From JACNIV01 sp965370415 (GTDB lineage: Bacteria > Cloacimonadota > Cloacimonadia > Cloacimonadales > TCS61): DNA of 64,000 nucleotides. The DNA is taken from positions 1-64,000 of the forward strand of contig CBDUTJ010000004.1 of assembly GCA_965370415.1 (NCBI GenBank), written 5' to 3'. The position numbers and the translations under genes are program-made. Below, in pieces: positions 33,464 through 44,400 of this stretch. Position 1 is the first letter of the stretch, and each line of letters opens with the position of its first letter. The notes under the pieces were generated by a model. The model was not told the origin of the DNA. It did no database searches and worked only from the letters and a program-made list of their open reading frames with translations.

Positions 33464-35035
33464 TTATAATAAATAATTTGCTTTCCTGTGATCTACCATT
33501 TTAAATGAAGAACCCTTGAATTTGAAAACTACATTATAGCACTCATCCGGAAGAAGATTATTATTCGATCCTTTTATCTTTACTTTCTGGTAATCCCGTC
33601 TGGGAAGGTAATTCTTCATGAGGAAATGTGGATTGGGATTTCCTTTACCGAAAGGCTGCAATAATTGATAATCCATCTGGAGATACTCGTCAAATTTATT
33701 GAAATCATTGGAAGTAAAAACAGCATCGATGTTAATGCGTCTGTTTTCTTCAATATCTAATTTTTTTAATTTTACATATTTGCTAAACTTTTTCTGGAAA
33801 AGGTCGATGTTTTTTTCCTGCATACTAAAACCTGCCGCCTGGGTGTGTCCACCAAACTGGATCAGATGTTCCTGGCAGTAAGCAAAAGCATCTACCAGAT
33901 TAAAGCCTTCCGTACAACGCCCTTCACCTATTATCTTTCCGTTTTTGTGACAAAGAAAAACTACCGGGATCTTACAGGTCTTGGAAATTTGAGAAGTACA
34001 ATAACCAAGCAATTCAACAGGTATTTCACCATTCTTATCAAAATGGATGAAATAAAGTGACGCGTTTCTGGGCGCTATTTGTTGCAGGTATTTCCGGCTT
34101 TTTTTCAATGCTTCCTCTTGCATTTGTTGCCTTTCAATCAGCTTCCTGACAATGATCTCTTTTTCTTCTGTGGGAGCAAGAAACAGATTCATGGTTAAAT
34201 TCTGACCGCCTTTCATACGTCCACTTGATAGTATTTTTACAATACGGTTGATAATGAAAATACGATTATGATAACTTAGCGCAGGTTTCAGGAATGGTTT
34301 AAGCTTTTCCAGAGTCAAATCGTCAAAAGAATGCCAGTTATCTAACACTTCTTTCATGAAGATCCTGTTCACTCCATCTAATGGCACCTTATCAGCAAAA
34401 CTTCCCACTGCAACCCAGAAAAGATAGTTTTTATCGAATTCTGTTTGTAATTTTTCTGCAAGTTTTCGAATAAGAAAATAGATAACACCAACCCCTGCCA
34501 GCATGTTAAAAGGATAGTTGCAATCGCTCTGTTTGGGATTGATCACAGCAAAAGCATCGGGAATCTTATCATCCAGTATAAGGTGATGATCTGTAATTAT
34601 AACGTCAGTACCATTTTCCTGAATTTCATGGATAGCATCAAATTCAGAAATACCGCCGTCCACAGTTATCAGCAATTCTATTTTTTCCTGTTCTATTTTT
34701 TCTATAAGTTTTTTCTGAATACCATGACAATCCAACTGACGGTTAGGAATATAATAATAATGGTTTTGGGAGCCAATCTTTTCCAAGAAGTCGAAGATCA
34801 GATAGGTAGAAGTAATACCATCCATATCGTCATGACCGTAGATAATGATCTTCTCTTTTCTATGAATGGCAAAGATGATCCTTTCCGCAGCTTTATCCAG
34901 ATCTTTCATCAGAGACATATCCGGAAGATCTTTCAGAGAGGAATAAAGGAAAGATTCCGAGATTTTTCTGTTCTTCAGGATCTGCTCAAAAATAGAGAGA
35001 TTACGGCTTTCGTTATAGTTCCACTTGAACTTCAT
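33464..35035 (-). CDS. recJ: RecJ-type DHH exonuclease
   Basis: Single-strand 5'-3' exonuclease for recombination and repair. DHH-domain motifs GHDDMDGITS, TVDGGISEFD and DHHLI, then the DHHA1 motif GGHTQAAGFSM and a C-terminal OB-fold-like part. Length is 523 aa, somewhat shorter than E. coli RecJ. The metal ligands appear intact. It precedes the ferredoxin gene by 14 bases and follows an outer-membrane protein gene by 8. Confidence 0.92.
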   Translation of the reverse strand: MKFKWNYNESRNLSIFEQILKNRKISESFLYSSLKDLPDMSLMKDLDKAAERIIFAIHRKEKIIIYGHDDMDGITSTYLIFDFLEKIGSQNHYYYIPNRQLDCHGIQKKLIEKIEQEKIELLITVDGGISEFDAIHEIQENGTDVIITDHHLILDDKIPDAFAVINPKQSDCNYPFNMLAGVGVIYFLIRKLAEKLQTEFDKNYLFWVAVGSFADKVPLDGVNRIFMKEVLDNWHSFDDLTLEKLKPFLKPALSYHNRIFIINRIVKILSSGRMKGGQNLTMNLFLAPTEEKEIIVRKLIERQQMQEEALKKSRKYLQQIAPRNASLYFIHFDKNGEIPVELLGYCTSQISKTCKIPVVFLCHKNGKIIGEGRCTEGFNLVDAFAYCQEHLIQFGGHTQAAGFSMQEKNIDLFQKKFSKYVKLKKLDIEENRRINIDAVFTSNDFNKFDEYLQMDYQLLQPFGKGNPNPHFLMKNYLPRRDYQKVKIKGSNNNLLPDECYNVVFKFKGSSFKMVDHRKANYLL

Positions 35036-35043
35036 TAGGTACT

Positions 35044-36267
35044 TTACCTGCGGTCTTCCTTAGGAATATCGCGATGTTCAATCTTTTTAGGGCGTTTCTT
35101 GAAAATATCAAATCCGGTTATTCCGAAAGAAAACATCAATGATTCATCACTGAGCCCATGTTTATCAATGTCACCACGAATTAGATATTTTATCGCAAGA
35201 TCAATCTTTTTATTTGGAGATTTAAGTGGAATGGATAACCCAAACGTTAGAGCTTGTTCAGTAATTTTTTCCTGATTCTTTTCAAAAGGAAGTTCACGAT
35301 AATATCCACCAATACGAACTGGAATTCGTTCCAACCAACCACCATAACCACTCAAGGGGTCGTAAGCCAGTCCGAAACCAATCTTCAGGGAATTCTTATC
35401 GTAATATTCAGTATCTTCCCACATTGCATAATAAACATCGAAAGAAGCTTTATATTTATCTATAAATTTCCAAGTCAGTCCACCTGAAATTCTGGCAGGT
35501 ATTTCAAATAAAAAATCATCTGTCAGGTCCAGTGTGTCTGCATAGGGAGTATGCCCGTATTTGTAAATAACCTCTCCTTCCAGTTTAGTATAAGTAGAAT
35601 AAGTTGTACCCAATGAAAAGTTTTTCAATTTTTTACTAAGACCAACTGTAATTCCGGGATTTTTAAAGGTCTTCTCGATTTCATATTTTGCGTCTACCAT
35701 TGTGTATTCATCGAAATCAAGCTTCCAATAACGAATGCGGTGACCGATATAATAATTTACCGCAATCCCGAAATTTACATACGGGTTTTTATAAGCATAT
35801 AATGCATCTGCCCGGTAAACATTTGAACTCAGTTTGTTTGTTTCGATGTAATTCAGAGTATCTCCAAAATCGCTTGTCCAGATAGTTTCTTTCTCGTTTT
35901 CCAAATTACCGCTGTACATAGAATTAAAATTAAACCCGATCCTGTGATTCTTGAGTGGAACAGCTATGGAGAAATAGGGGAAATAAATCCCGTCATCTCG
36001 ATACTTGTTGTCATCTGTATCTTTATACCACATCCAGCCCAGGGAAACACCGGTGGAAAAAAGAACCTTATTTGTAGTAGTTGCTACAGACGGATTAGTA
36101 AAATTTGGGTTAATACGGAAGAGGTCGCACGAACCAGTTTCGCCCATTCCCAGTCCATAAATGTCATTGCCGTTGTATTCCTGGGGCATACCATCAAAAG
36201 AAAAAATTGAATTTCCCATAAGCAGGGAAAATATCAACATTAAGGATATTAAAAAAATATATCGCAT
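35044..36267 (-). CDS. Predicted outer-membrane beta-barrel protein
   Basis: A 407-aa exported protein: signal peptide (residues 1-18), then alternating aromatic/hydrophobic strands characteristic of a barrel (VLFSTGVSLGWMWY, FPYFSIAVPLKNHRIGFNFNSMYSG and similar). The early sequence GNDIYGLGMGETGSCDLFRINPNFTNPS resembles the start of FadL/PorV-type barrels in FCB bacteria. Function unknown. TTGACA at 36334-36329 on the minus strand may be a -35 box. Lys/Arg-rich periplasmic tail at the C-terminus. Confidence 0.75.
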   Translation of the reverse strand: MRYIFLISLMLIFSLLMGNSIFSFDGMPQEYNGNDIYGLGMGETGSCDLFRINPNFTNPSVATTTNKVLFSTGVSLGWMWYKDTDDNKYRDDGIYFPYFSIAVPLKNHRIGFNFNSMYSGNLENEKETIWTSDFGDTLNYIETNKLSSNVYRADALYAYKNPYVNFGIAVNYYIGHRIRYWKLDFDEYTMVDAKYEIEKTFKNPGITVGLSKKLKNFSLGTTYSTYTKLEGEVIYKYGHTPYADTLDLTDDFLFEIPARISGGLTWKFIDKYKASFDVYYAMWEDTEYYDKNSLKIGFGLAYDPLSGYGGWLERIPVRIGGYYRELPFEKNQEKITEQALTFGLSIPLKSPNKKIDLAIKYLIRGDIDKHGLSDESLMFSFGITGFDIFKKRPKKIEHRDIPKEDRR

Positions 36268-36507
36268 CTCTTCTCCTATTAGTTATTATCTTTTAGTTAT
36301 CACAAAAAAATAACATTCTTTTCTTTGTCAATTGGAAGTTAGAAAATTGTGATATCTTTATCCAAATAATTAATGAATGTTCTTATAAATCAGTTTCAGA
36401 TAGATTTTCCTTGCCATAAATATGCAATATTTATTTTTAGCTCTCACGGTTGTAGTGAGTTAAATCATCATTTACACTGGTGATATGGAAAAGGTTGAGG
36501 AGAGAAA

Positions 36508-37068
36508 ATGGCGTCGACTTCCGATATCAGGAATGGCATGATTATCAAGTTCAAGAATGATCTTTATGAAATTGTTGAATTCCAGCATGTTAAGCCAGGT
36601 AAAGGCGCCGCTTTTGTTCGTACAAAACTGAAGAACGTGAAGTCAGGTAAAGTTATCGATAACACCTTTCGAACCAGTGAGAAACTGGAATCAGTACGAG
36701 TGGAAAAACATAAGAAAGAATATCTTTACTTCGATGGTGAATTCTACGTTTTTATGGATAGCAATACCTATGAACAGATACAGGTTGACAAAGAAGTAAT
36801 TGGTGATAACAAAAAATTCCTTGTCGAGAATATGGAAGTAGCCATGAAGCTCGATCCGGAAGGTCAAATACTTGGATTAGAACTTCCGGTAACTGTTATC
36901 CAGGAAATCACAGAATGCGAGCCCAATGTGAAAGGAAATTCCGCTTCCGTAAGCGGTAAGAAAGCTGTAACGGATAGAGGATTGAATATTACCGTTCCCT
37001 TCTTTATAGAAGTGGGCAATAAAATAAAAGTCGATACCAGAACCGGTGAATATCTGGAAAGAGTATAA
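36508..37068 (+). CDS. efp: Translation elongation factor P
   Basis: Rescues ribosomes stalled at polyproline. Three beta-barrel domains in 186 aa; the tip loop KPGKGAAFV carries the Lys (about residue 34) that is modified in many bacteria, and GLNITVPFFIEVGNKIKVDTRTGEYLERV is the conserved end. Modification enzymes (EpmA/EpmB, or rhamnosyl transferase) are not in the window. GAGGAGAG precedes the ATG. The 240-bp leader contains a small CTCAC/GTGAG hairpin. Confidence 0.97.
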   Translation: MASTSDIRNGMIIKFKNDLYEIVEFQHVKPGKGAAFVRTKLKNVKSGKVIDNTFRTSEKLESVRVEKHKKEYLYFDGEFYVFMDSNTYEQIQVDKEVIGDNKKFLVENMEVAMKLDPEGQILGLELPVTVIQEITECEPNVKGNSASVSGKKAVTDRGLNITVPFFIEVGNKIKVDTRTGEYLERV

Positions 37069-37117
37069 ACCGGTAAATGAAAAATATGCTTTAATAAGTA
37101 TAACATAGGAGAATAAA

Positions 37118-37324
37118 ATGCCAAAAGGAAGATCGTTCGCAGCAAAACTTGCTCACGATATCAGTACCGTAGGTAAAGTAATCTGTCCTACATGCAACAC
37201 GGAAATGAAAAGAGTTAAGCTTGTTCGAGCTCGCAAATCCAAGGCAGATAGCTGGACGCCCAAGTATGAATTCGTTAGCATGTGTAAATGTAATGAAAAA
37301 GATATTTTAGCTGGTAAAGTTTAA
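37118..37324 (+). CDS. Small zinc-ribbon protein
   Basis: A 68-aa basic protein with CPTC and CKC pairs about 28 residues apart, a likely four-Cys zinc site (Cys24, Cys27, then two near residue 57). Family not recognised. It starts 49 bases after efp with TAGGAG upstream and is followed by a terminator-like hairpin, so efp and this gene probably form one unit. A role in translation is only a guess from position. Confidence 0.75.
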   Translation: MPKGRSFAAKLAHDISTVGKVICPTCNTEMKRVKLVRARKSKADSWTPKYEFVSMCKCNEKDILAGKV

Positions 37325-37355
37325 AAAGTCGTTTTACCCATAAACAAGTCAAAAT

Positions 37356-37396
37356 ACCCTCTTGTCCATACGATAAGAGGGTGTTTGCATATTTTT
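37356..37396 (+). terminator. Probable intrinsic terminator
   Basis: ACCCTCTT (37356-37363) pairs with AAGAGGGT (37375-37382); the loop is 11 nt and a T-rich stretch with TTTTTT (37392-37397) follows after 9 bases. It lies 31 bases beyond the zinc-ribbon gene stop and before the protease gene. Confidence 0.65.
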
Positions 37397-37409
37397 TCTG
37401 GGAGAGTAA

Positions 37410-40400
37410 ATGAAAAAAGTTTTTTGTCTATCTCTAATAATCGGACTAATTAACGTTTTTCTTTCTGCAGTTCCGTCTGTACCCGGAAAAACTACTGGAT
37501 TACCAAATTATAAAGAGTATTCTTCTGAAATCTATTCCCGTTCAAATCCAGATAGGAACAGAGACCTGCCCCAAAGTATTTTGGCTCTGATGGTGGAATT
37601 TAACGATATTACATTTGACCTGATTCCCGACTACCCGGATTCCCTGAAACACGATAAGGAATATTTTGAACGACTGCTTTTTCATATGACCTCTTTGTTT
37701 GATGACGCCTCGCACGGGCAATATGTTCTTACCGAAGAAAATTACACTGTTTGGGAAAATATCATAACTGTTTCTCAGGAAATGGGCTATTATGGTGATG
37801 ATGATCTTTCTCTGGAACGAGTTTGTGAACTCGTGCAGGAAGTAGTGGAAATTGCAGATGATCAGTTGGATTTTAATGATTATGATGCAATAATAATTAT
37901 TCATGCCGGTGCTGGGCAGGAAAGCGATCCCGATATGGAGGAAGAAATTTACAGCACGTTCCTTAGTCGCAGATCTCTGCAAGCAGGTATCGATCCGGAA
38001 AATGATGATTTTCCCGGTATTGAAACAGACGATGGAATTATCTTAAAAGAATTTGCGATAATGCCGGAAACGGAATGGCAGCCGGATTTTACATTGGGAG
38101 ATCCCGTCTATGGTCTCCTGGGAGTTATCTGCCACCAGTTCGGCCACCAGATAGGTCTGCCCACGCTCTTCGATAATGATAGTGATAATGGGGCTTCTGC
38201 CGGTATCGGTTCTTTCGGTTTGATGGGTACAGGAGTATGGAATGCCAATGGTTTTGTCCCTCCGCTTCCTTGTGCCTGGTCACGTTATTATTTGGGCTGG
38301 GAAGATAATAATATTATCGAACTGAATTCATCTTTTGAAAACATGCCGCTTACTTCTCCCACTGCCGATGATGACGACACACCAAAATTATATAAAATAA
38401 TTATATCAGATAAAGAGTATTTTCTGCTGGAAAATCGCCAGCAGAACCCGGATGGCAGCATGTTTGGTGATGATCCTTCTTTCACTTTTGAACTTCTTCC
38501 AGAAGGTCAGCAAGATGTATATCCTCCCGGGCACCCTAACGAGGGACAGCCCAAATTCAATTTTATGGAAAATACTTACAAAAATTGTGAATGGGACTTT
38601 TACCTGCCGGGATTGGGAGGACCGGATTCACCGGTAATAGACGGTTCCGGTATGCTTATCTGGCACATCGATGAAAATATAATCGATGCTAATTTTGATC
38701 CTGATTTCGAGAGTAACTCTATAAATGCTGATGCTTCCCATAAAGGAATTGACCTTGAAGAAGCAGATGGTATCCAGCATTTAGACACTGCTTATCAATT
38801 CTACAGCTGGGGTTCGCCTTATGATGCTTACCGTGAAGGCAATAACACTTATTTTGGTGATCTTACTCATAATGGTTTATACTCTTTACCAACAGCAGAA
38901 AGTTACTATGGTGGAAATCTTATCGACATCTTCAATATCGGTGAATCCGATTCTTTGATGACTTTTTCTGTTCATTATGAATGGTCGCTCAATGCAGATT
39001 ATATTGGAGAAAATCCCTTTCCTGCTGCAATAATCGACTTCGATGGAGTCGGGAAAAACGAGATTTTCTATCCAATGCCAAATGGTAAATTATATTTGTG
39101 GAAAGATGATATAGATTATCCGGGATTTCCTCTGAATCTTTCTATTGTTTCAGTACTAAGCGATTATTATTCTTTTGATACTGTAACCGGAAGCATTTTT
39201 ATTCCTGCCGAAACTACAGTAGGTGATAATGCCATGCTATTCCGTATTGATAATGACTTGGAAAATCTGCAGGAACTGTGCCTTTTTGAAAACAATCGGG
39301 AATGGCTGGCTGCACCGGTAATTAATCCAGATACTACTTTAGCACAAAGAGTGTTTCTTCCACTTTCGGCATCTTCCGGAACTGGAAGTGAAATAATTGT
39401 ACTCGATTCACTTTATCAAACCCTGACTTCCTATTCTTTTGATCTGCATATTTCATCCAATTTGATGCTGAAAGAGCAAAAACTTTATTTCATTTCAGAT
39501 GGCTGGAAGCTTGTTAAGATCGATATAATCAGCGAAGAAACTGAAATAACTGATTTGAGCATAATTGATCCTCTACCTGTAATCCATTCCGCATTACTGG
39601 TAGATATCGACGGTGATGAAACAGACGAGATCATAGTTGTAACCGACAACTGTGCTGTTTACTGTTTTAAGCAGACAGGAGAGCTGAGAAACGGCTTTCC
39701 CGCAGAAATAGAACTAAATGCTGTTTCTATTCCTTCTATTGCAGATGTGGATAATAACGGGTTTCTTGACATCCTGATAGGTGGTGAAAATACATTTGCT
39801 GTGGTTAATAAAAATGGAGATGTTTTTCAACCGCAGGAAGTAATTTCTGATCCCGATTCCACTTTTACTACTGCTGGTGTTATTGCTTTTGATATCGATA
39901 ATGATGGTGATCTGGAGATACTGGGAAATATGTCGCGCAATAGACTTTGCGTATGGGAAAACCTGAACAATTCCAACTTTGAGTTAAACAGGAATTATCC
40001 GGTTTCATTTGGTGAACGTAGTCTGAATTATCCACTCATTTCAGGCTCGGAAAACGAAAATATCTATGTATACATTCCAAGTAATAACGGTACGATTTTC
40101 CGTTCTAATCTTCTCTTTGCAGAATTTGATGATATTGTACAAACTGCCTGGAAAATTGAATATGCCAATCTGCAAAGAACCGCTTCCTACCTGGATACAA
40201 CATCACTACCTTCTTATCCAGCAAAAAAAGTATTCAACAAAGCTAAAACTTATTTCTATCCCAATCCGCTCAACAGGATATTTTCAAAGGGTATAGATTT
40301 TAATAATAATGTTCCTGAATTCACTATAATTTTAAGGATCGAAACTTACGTGGATACAGATGTGAAAATAAAAATATTTGACATCGCTGCGAATCTTATT

Positions 40401-40541
40401 TACACAAACACAGTGCATTGTGAAGCAGGTTTTTCTAATAATGTATACGTGAATGCAAAAAACCTGTCTTCGGGTGTTTACTTTGCAGTGCTAAAGGCAA
40501 AAGGGAAGGTGTTGAAACTTAAATTTGCTATAGAAAAATAA
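37410..40541 (+). CDS. Secreted M6-family protease homologue with altered active site
   Basis: A 1043-aa exported protein: signal peptide (1-20), an M6-like domain (about 50-520), VCBS/FG-GAP-type repeats (LLVDIDGDETDEIIVV, IADVDNNGFLDILIGG, AFDIDNDGDLEILGN; about 530-900), and a C-terminal sorting domain (YPNPLNRIF onward). The zinc motif reads H242-Q-F-G-H246, so the catalytic Glu of HExxH is Gln, encoded CAG. The downstream GIGSFGLMGTG block is intact. Glu-to-Gln in this position usually abolishes hydrolysis, so it may be a pseudo-protease that binds rather than cuts. A PorV-like gene and a subtilase follow. Confidence 0.88.
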   Translation: MKKVFCLSLIIGLINVFLSAVPSVPGKTTGLPNYKEYSSEIYSRSNPDRNRDLPQSILALMVEFNDITFDLIPDYPDSLKHDKEYFERLLFHMTSLFDDASHGQYVLTEENYTVWENIITVSQEMGYYGDDDLSLERVCELVQEVVEIADDQLDFNDYDAIIIIHAGAGQESDPDMEEEIYSTFLSRRSLQAGIDPENDDFPGIETDDGIILKEFAIMPETEWQPDFTLGDPVYGLLGVICHQFGHQIGLPTLFDNDSDNGASAGIGSFGLMGTGVWNANGFVPPLPCAWSRYYLGWEDNNIIELNSSFENMPLTSPTADDDDTPKLYKIIISDKEYFLLENRQQNPDGSMFGDDPSFTFELLPEGQQDVYPPGHPNEGQPKFNFMENTYKNCEWDFYLPGLGGPDSPVIDGSGMLIWHIDENIIDANFDPDFESNSINADASHKGIDLEEADGIQHLDTAYQFYSWGSPYDAYREGNNTYFGDLTHNGLYSLPTAESYYGGNLIDIFNIGESDSLMTFSVHYEWSLNADYIGENPFPAAIIDFDGVGKNEIFYPMPNGKLYLWKDDIDYPGFPLNLSIVSVLSDYYSFDTVTGSIFIPAETTVGDNAMLFRIDNDLENLQELCLFENNREWLAAPVINPDTTLAQRVFLPLSASSGTGSEIIVLDSLYQTLTSYSFDLHISSNLMLKEQKLYFISDGWKLVKIDIISEETEITDLSIIDPLPVIHSALLVDIDGDETDEIIVVTDNCAVYCFKQTGELRNGFPAEIELNAVSIPSIADVDNNGFLDILIGGENTFAVVNKNGDVFQPQEVISDPDSTFTTAGVIAFDIDNDGDLEILGNMSRNRLCVWENLNNSNFELNRNYPVSFGERSLNYPLISGSENENIYVYIPSNNGTIFRSNLLFAEFDDIVQTAWKIEYANLQRTASYLDTTSLPSYPAKKVFNKAKTYFYPNPLNRIFSKGIDFNNNVPEFTIILRIETYVDTDVKIKIFDIAANLIYTNTVHCEAGFSNNVYVNAKNLSSGVYFAVLKAKGKVLKLKFAIEK

Positions 40542-40570
40542 TTCCCAATACCTTGAATTTTGGAGGATAA

Positions 40571-41467
40571 ATGAAAAAAGCAGTACTAATAATATTAATA
40601 ATGGTTCTTGCTGTTTTGCTAACGGCAGAAACAAGTGGTGAATACGGATTTCAAATGCTGAAAATAAGTGCCGGGGCAGCTCTCTCTGCTCAGGGTGGAA
40701 CAGGAGCTTTCTTTTCTAATGATGCTTACGGATTTATTCAAAATCCTGCTGCCGGGCTCCTGAAAAAAAAAAGAGTAATTTCCCTTTCTCAGAATTACTG
40801 GATCTTCGATACTGTCATAAACAGCGGTGCTTATGCTTATTCAAATGGGAAAAAGACTTTTGGATTTGGATATCGTTACCTGGATTACGGTAAATTGGAA
40901 GGCAGGAAGGATAACGGAACCTTACTCGGTGAATTCCATCCTATGGATCTGGTGCTTTCCACAAATTTCGGTTACCGCTTAACGCCCGATCATTACGCAG
41001 GAGTTAACGTTAACCTTCTATATGAAAAGATCGATACTTCTTCCAGTTTTGGATTCACGATAGACCTGGGTTATACTTATCTTACACCTATCAAAGATAT
41101 GCTTATCTCTGCAGCTTTGAAACATCTGGGGAAAACATCAGCGATGGATAAAGACGGTATTGATCTACCTATCACGGGTGAGCTTTCTGTGGTTAAAAAT
41201 TTCCAACTGGTCAGTAAAAATTTCTCCACCGAATTTAAAGCAGTAAAACATATTGACGATGACGAATTTAAAGCAGTATGGGGAATTAAAGTCGAAATTA
41301 ACCGTACTTTCAATCTGAAATTTGGATATAAATTCAACTATGATTCGGAAAATATTTCTGCTGGTTTCGGTATCAATTTAAAAAAGATCTCTCTCGATTA
41401 TGCCTATATTCCCTTCGATTATGAGATCGACGATGTTCATATTATGGGGCTTACTTATAGATTCTAA
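40571..41467 (+). CDS. PorV/PorQ-family outer-membrane protein
   Basis: A 298-aa exported barrel. After a signal peptide (1-19), the segment FQMLKISAGAALSAQGGTGAFFSNDAYGFIQNPAAGLL is the typical PorV/PorQ opening (a GA..A..GGA...D..A.. NPAG pattern). The rest is beta strands to a terminal Phe. PorV-type proteins act with the type IX system to attach or release cargo; here it lies between two cargo-like proteases with tail domains. Read as one operon with short gaps. Confidence 0.85.
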   Translation: MKKAVLIILIMVLAVLLTAETSGEYGFQMLKISAGAALSAQGGTGAFFSNDAYGFIQNPAAGLLKKKRVISLSQNYWIFDTVINSGAYAYSNGKKTFGFGYRYLDYGKLEGRKDNGTLLGEFHPMDLVLSTNFGYRLTPDHYAGVNVNLLYEKIDTSSSFGFTIDLGYTYLTPIKDMLISAALKHLGKTSAMDKDGIDLPITGELSVVKNFQLVSKNFSTEFKAVKHIDDDEFKAVWGIKVEINRTFNLKFGYKFNYDSENISAGFGINLKKISLDYAYIPFDYEIDDVHIMGLTYRF

Positions 41468-41479
41468 TGGGAAGGTTTT

Positions 41480-44400
41480 ATGAAATTCTGGTGGCGTGTA
41501 ATTATTTTACTGGCAATACCTTTTTACCTGGCAGCATTGGATTATGTTCCCAACCAGATAATTTTTAAAACCTCTGTTCCTCGGCAAATTATAGAAAAAA
41601 CTACTGGTCTGGAAGAATTTGATTCTTTCCTGTCCGAAAAAGATATTAAGAAAATTAAGCCAGTTCTAAAAAAAAATCAGAACCGTTATTTTGTTGCCTC
41701 TTTCGATAGTGATATTAACTGGGATGAACTGGAAAATCTGCAGTTTGAGGGCATCGAGTACATCCAGCCTAATTATCTGAATTCTTTTTATGTGGAACCC
41801 AACGACCCTGAATATAATAACCAGCAGGTAAATTTTGAGAATTGCAATATTCCGCCAGCCTGGAACTATACCACCGGCAACGGGGAAATAATTGTCGGGA
41901 TTGTTGATTCCGGTATTCATTTTGATCACTGTGACCTGCAAAATAATATTTATATTAATACCAACGAAATTCCTGATGATGGAATTGATAATGACGGCAA
42001 CGGATATATAGATGACTGGCGAGGTTGGGATTTTGTGGATGCCCCAGAATTATATACTATGGCGCTTGGTGACTTTACAGTACAGGATAACGACCCCAGT
42101 GACGATTTGAACCATGGTACTCATATTGCAGGAATTATTGGTGCCGATACTAATAACCAGGAAGGAGTTTGTGGTATCTGTTGGAACGTGAAACTTCTTG
42201 TTATCCGCTCCGGGTTCAAAACGGTAGATGGTGGTTATCTGCAGGATGATGATGCAGCAGCTGGGGTTATCTATGCTGCCGATATGGGGGCGGATGTAAT
42301 TAGCCTGAGTTGGGGAGATACCAATTTTTCACAGATCATTGCCGATGCCTGTTATTATGCCTACGAACACGGCTGCGTCATAGTGGCAGCCGCCGGAAAC
42401 GAAGGCAGTACAAGTGCTCACCTTCTTACCTATCCTGCCCGGCTTTCCACCACGCTATCCGTGGGAGCTGTAGATAATAATAAACAGCTTACTTCTTTTT
42501 CGAGTTATGGTCCGCAGCTTGATCTGGTTGCACCCGGTCAATTTATTATAAGTACCTACGATACTCCCGACAACCTGTACCAGGAACAATCCGGAACTTC
42601 GATGTCCGCACCGTTTGTAGCTGCCGGAATAGCCTTGCTGCTTTCAGTAGAACCGGGACTGAATTACGAAGAAATCAGGGGAAGATTGATCTCGTCTGCT
42701 TTAGACCTGGGTGATCCCGGATTTGATAATGTTTATGGAAATGGTCTGCTGAATGTGCAGGAACTTCTTACAAACCTGAACTATCCTACCATAGCGATCA
42801 GCTTTCCACTCGATAATGCCGGACTGAATGATGACTTTGATATAATTGGGACTGTACAGTCTCCAAATTTCTGGCGGTATTCGGTGCAATATACTTCCGC
42901 TGCAATGCCCACACCTCTTGATTGGGAAGATGTTGACCCGGATATACCATATTACGATTATGAAGTTGAAAATGATATTCTCGCATCCTTTCATATAAGT
43001 GATTACTTCCCGGATAATACTTACAAGATAAAAGTGGAATTATTTACATCCACAAACGAAAGCTACAACTATCTGCGTACTGTTAACATTGATCAATCAC
43101 CACCCGAATTCCATGAACAATATGCAGCTGTAATGAAAAGATACAACGAAGAAATTTCGGAATATTACCTGCAGGCTGTCTTCAATGAAAATGTATTTCT
43201 ATCTTACCGGGAAGCAGGTTCAGGTGCTTATTCTCCTGTTAGCAATTATGCCGATTCCATCCAGATTTTCAATCCCATGATTTTTGCAGGAACAAATCTC
43301 CTGGATATAAAAGCTGTGAATGTGTCTGGGTTGGAAACTGAAGTCTATAATGCTTATCAATATTATCCTGAAATTGATTATATCGATCTGAATTCATTCA
43401 CTCAAACTGAGCTGGGAAATGAACTGGTAGCAATACAGAAAATGCATGACTTCGATGGCAATGGAAAAAATGAATTCGTTGCCATGGAAATTGTGGATGG
43501 CGTACAGACACTGAAAATATTTGAACTAGAATATGATGAACTTATCACCAAATATACATTTGTTGAAAGTTTCTGGCCGGATGATATGGGAAACACCAAC
43601 GGGCAGGGAATCGAAGTGCTGGGTCGTCTTGCTGGTAAACCAATAATTTATGAAGTAACCTCAGGTTTATATCCAGATTTTGTTATCTATCCTGCTGATG
43701 ATGCATTCGGGGTAAATTTTGCTGATGTTGATGGAGACGGAATAGATGAGCTCGCACTTATTAAAAATGTGGACATCAATACTTTTTCTTTTCGGGCTCT
43801 TGTCCTCTATAGCCGCTCGGGAAATGAATTCACAGCCATCGATACAATCATAAACCAAACTGCAACTTTCATCAAGAATGACTTTGTGAACAAAGTAGCC
43901 TGTGGTAACCTGGATGGTGACTCATATCCTGATCTATTGACAGCAGATAAAGATGGTGATGTAATGATCTTTGAAAATGAAGGTTCAGGATTTGAAATGA
44001 CCTGGAATATTCGCTTGCCCGTAGAAGAAGCTCATTATCTGGCTTTGGGTGACTTTACGGGTGATGGAAATAACGAATTCTGCGCGGGTGGCTTTGTCTA
44101 TAACGCTATTGACCCTAATAAAACGTTTTTTTATTTTGGGTTTTTCAAGAACAATGGGATGAACAATCAATATGAACCTATCGGATATGTTAGCTTTACA
44201 CAGGTAGAAATCGAGAATTCTATTGCTACTGCCGACCTGGATGGTAACGGAGATGTAGAGATCATTCTTTCAATTCCGCCTAATACTTATATCATCGACT
44301 ATATTAACGGTGAGTTTATTCCTATCTGGAAAGGTGAATCCGCAAAGACCATTCAGCATGTTATCACTGCCTGTTCCGGAACAGTAACTGAGGACGCTTT

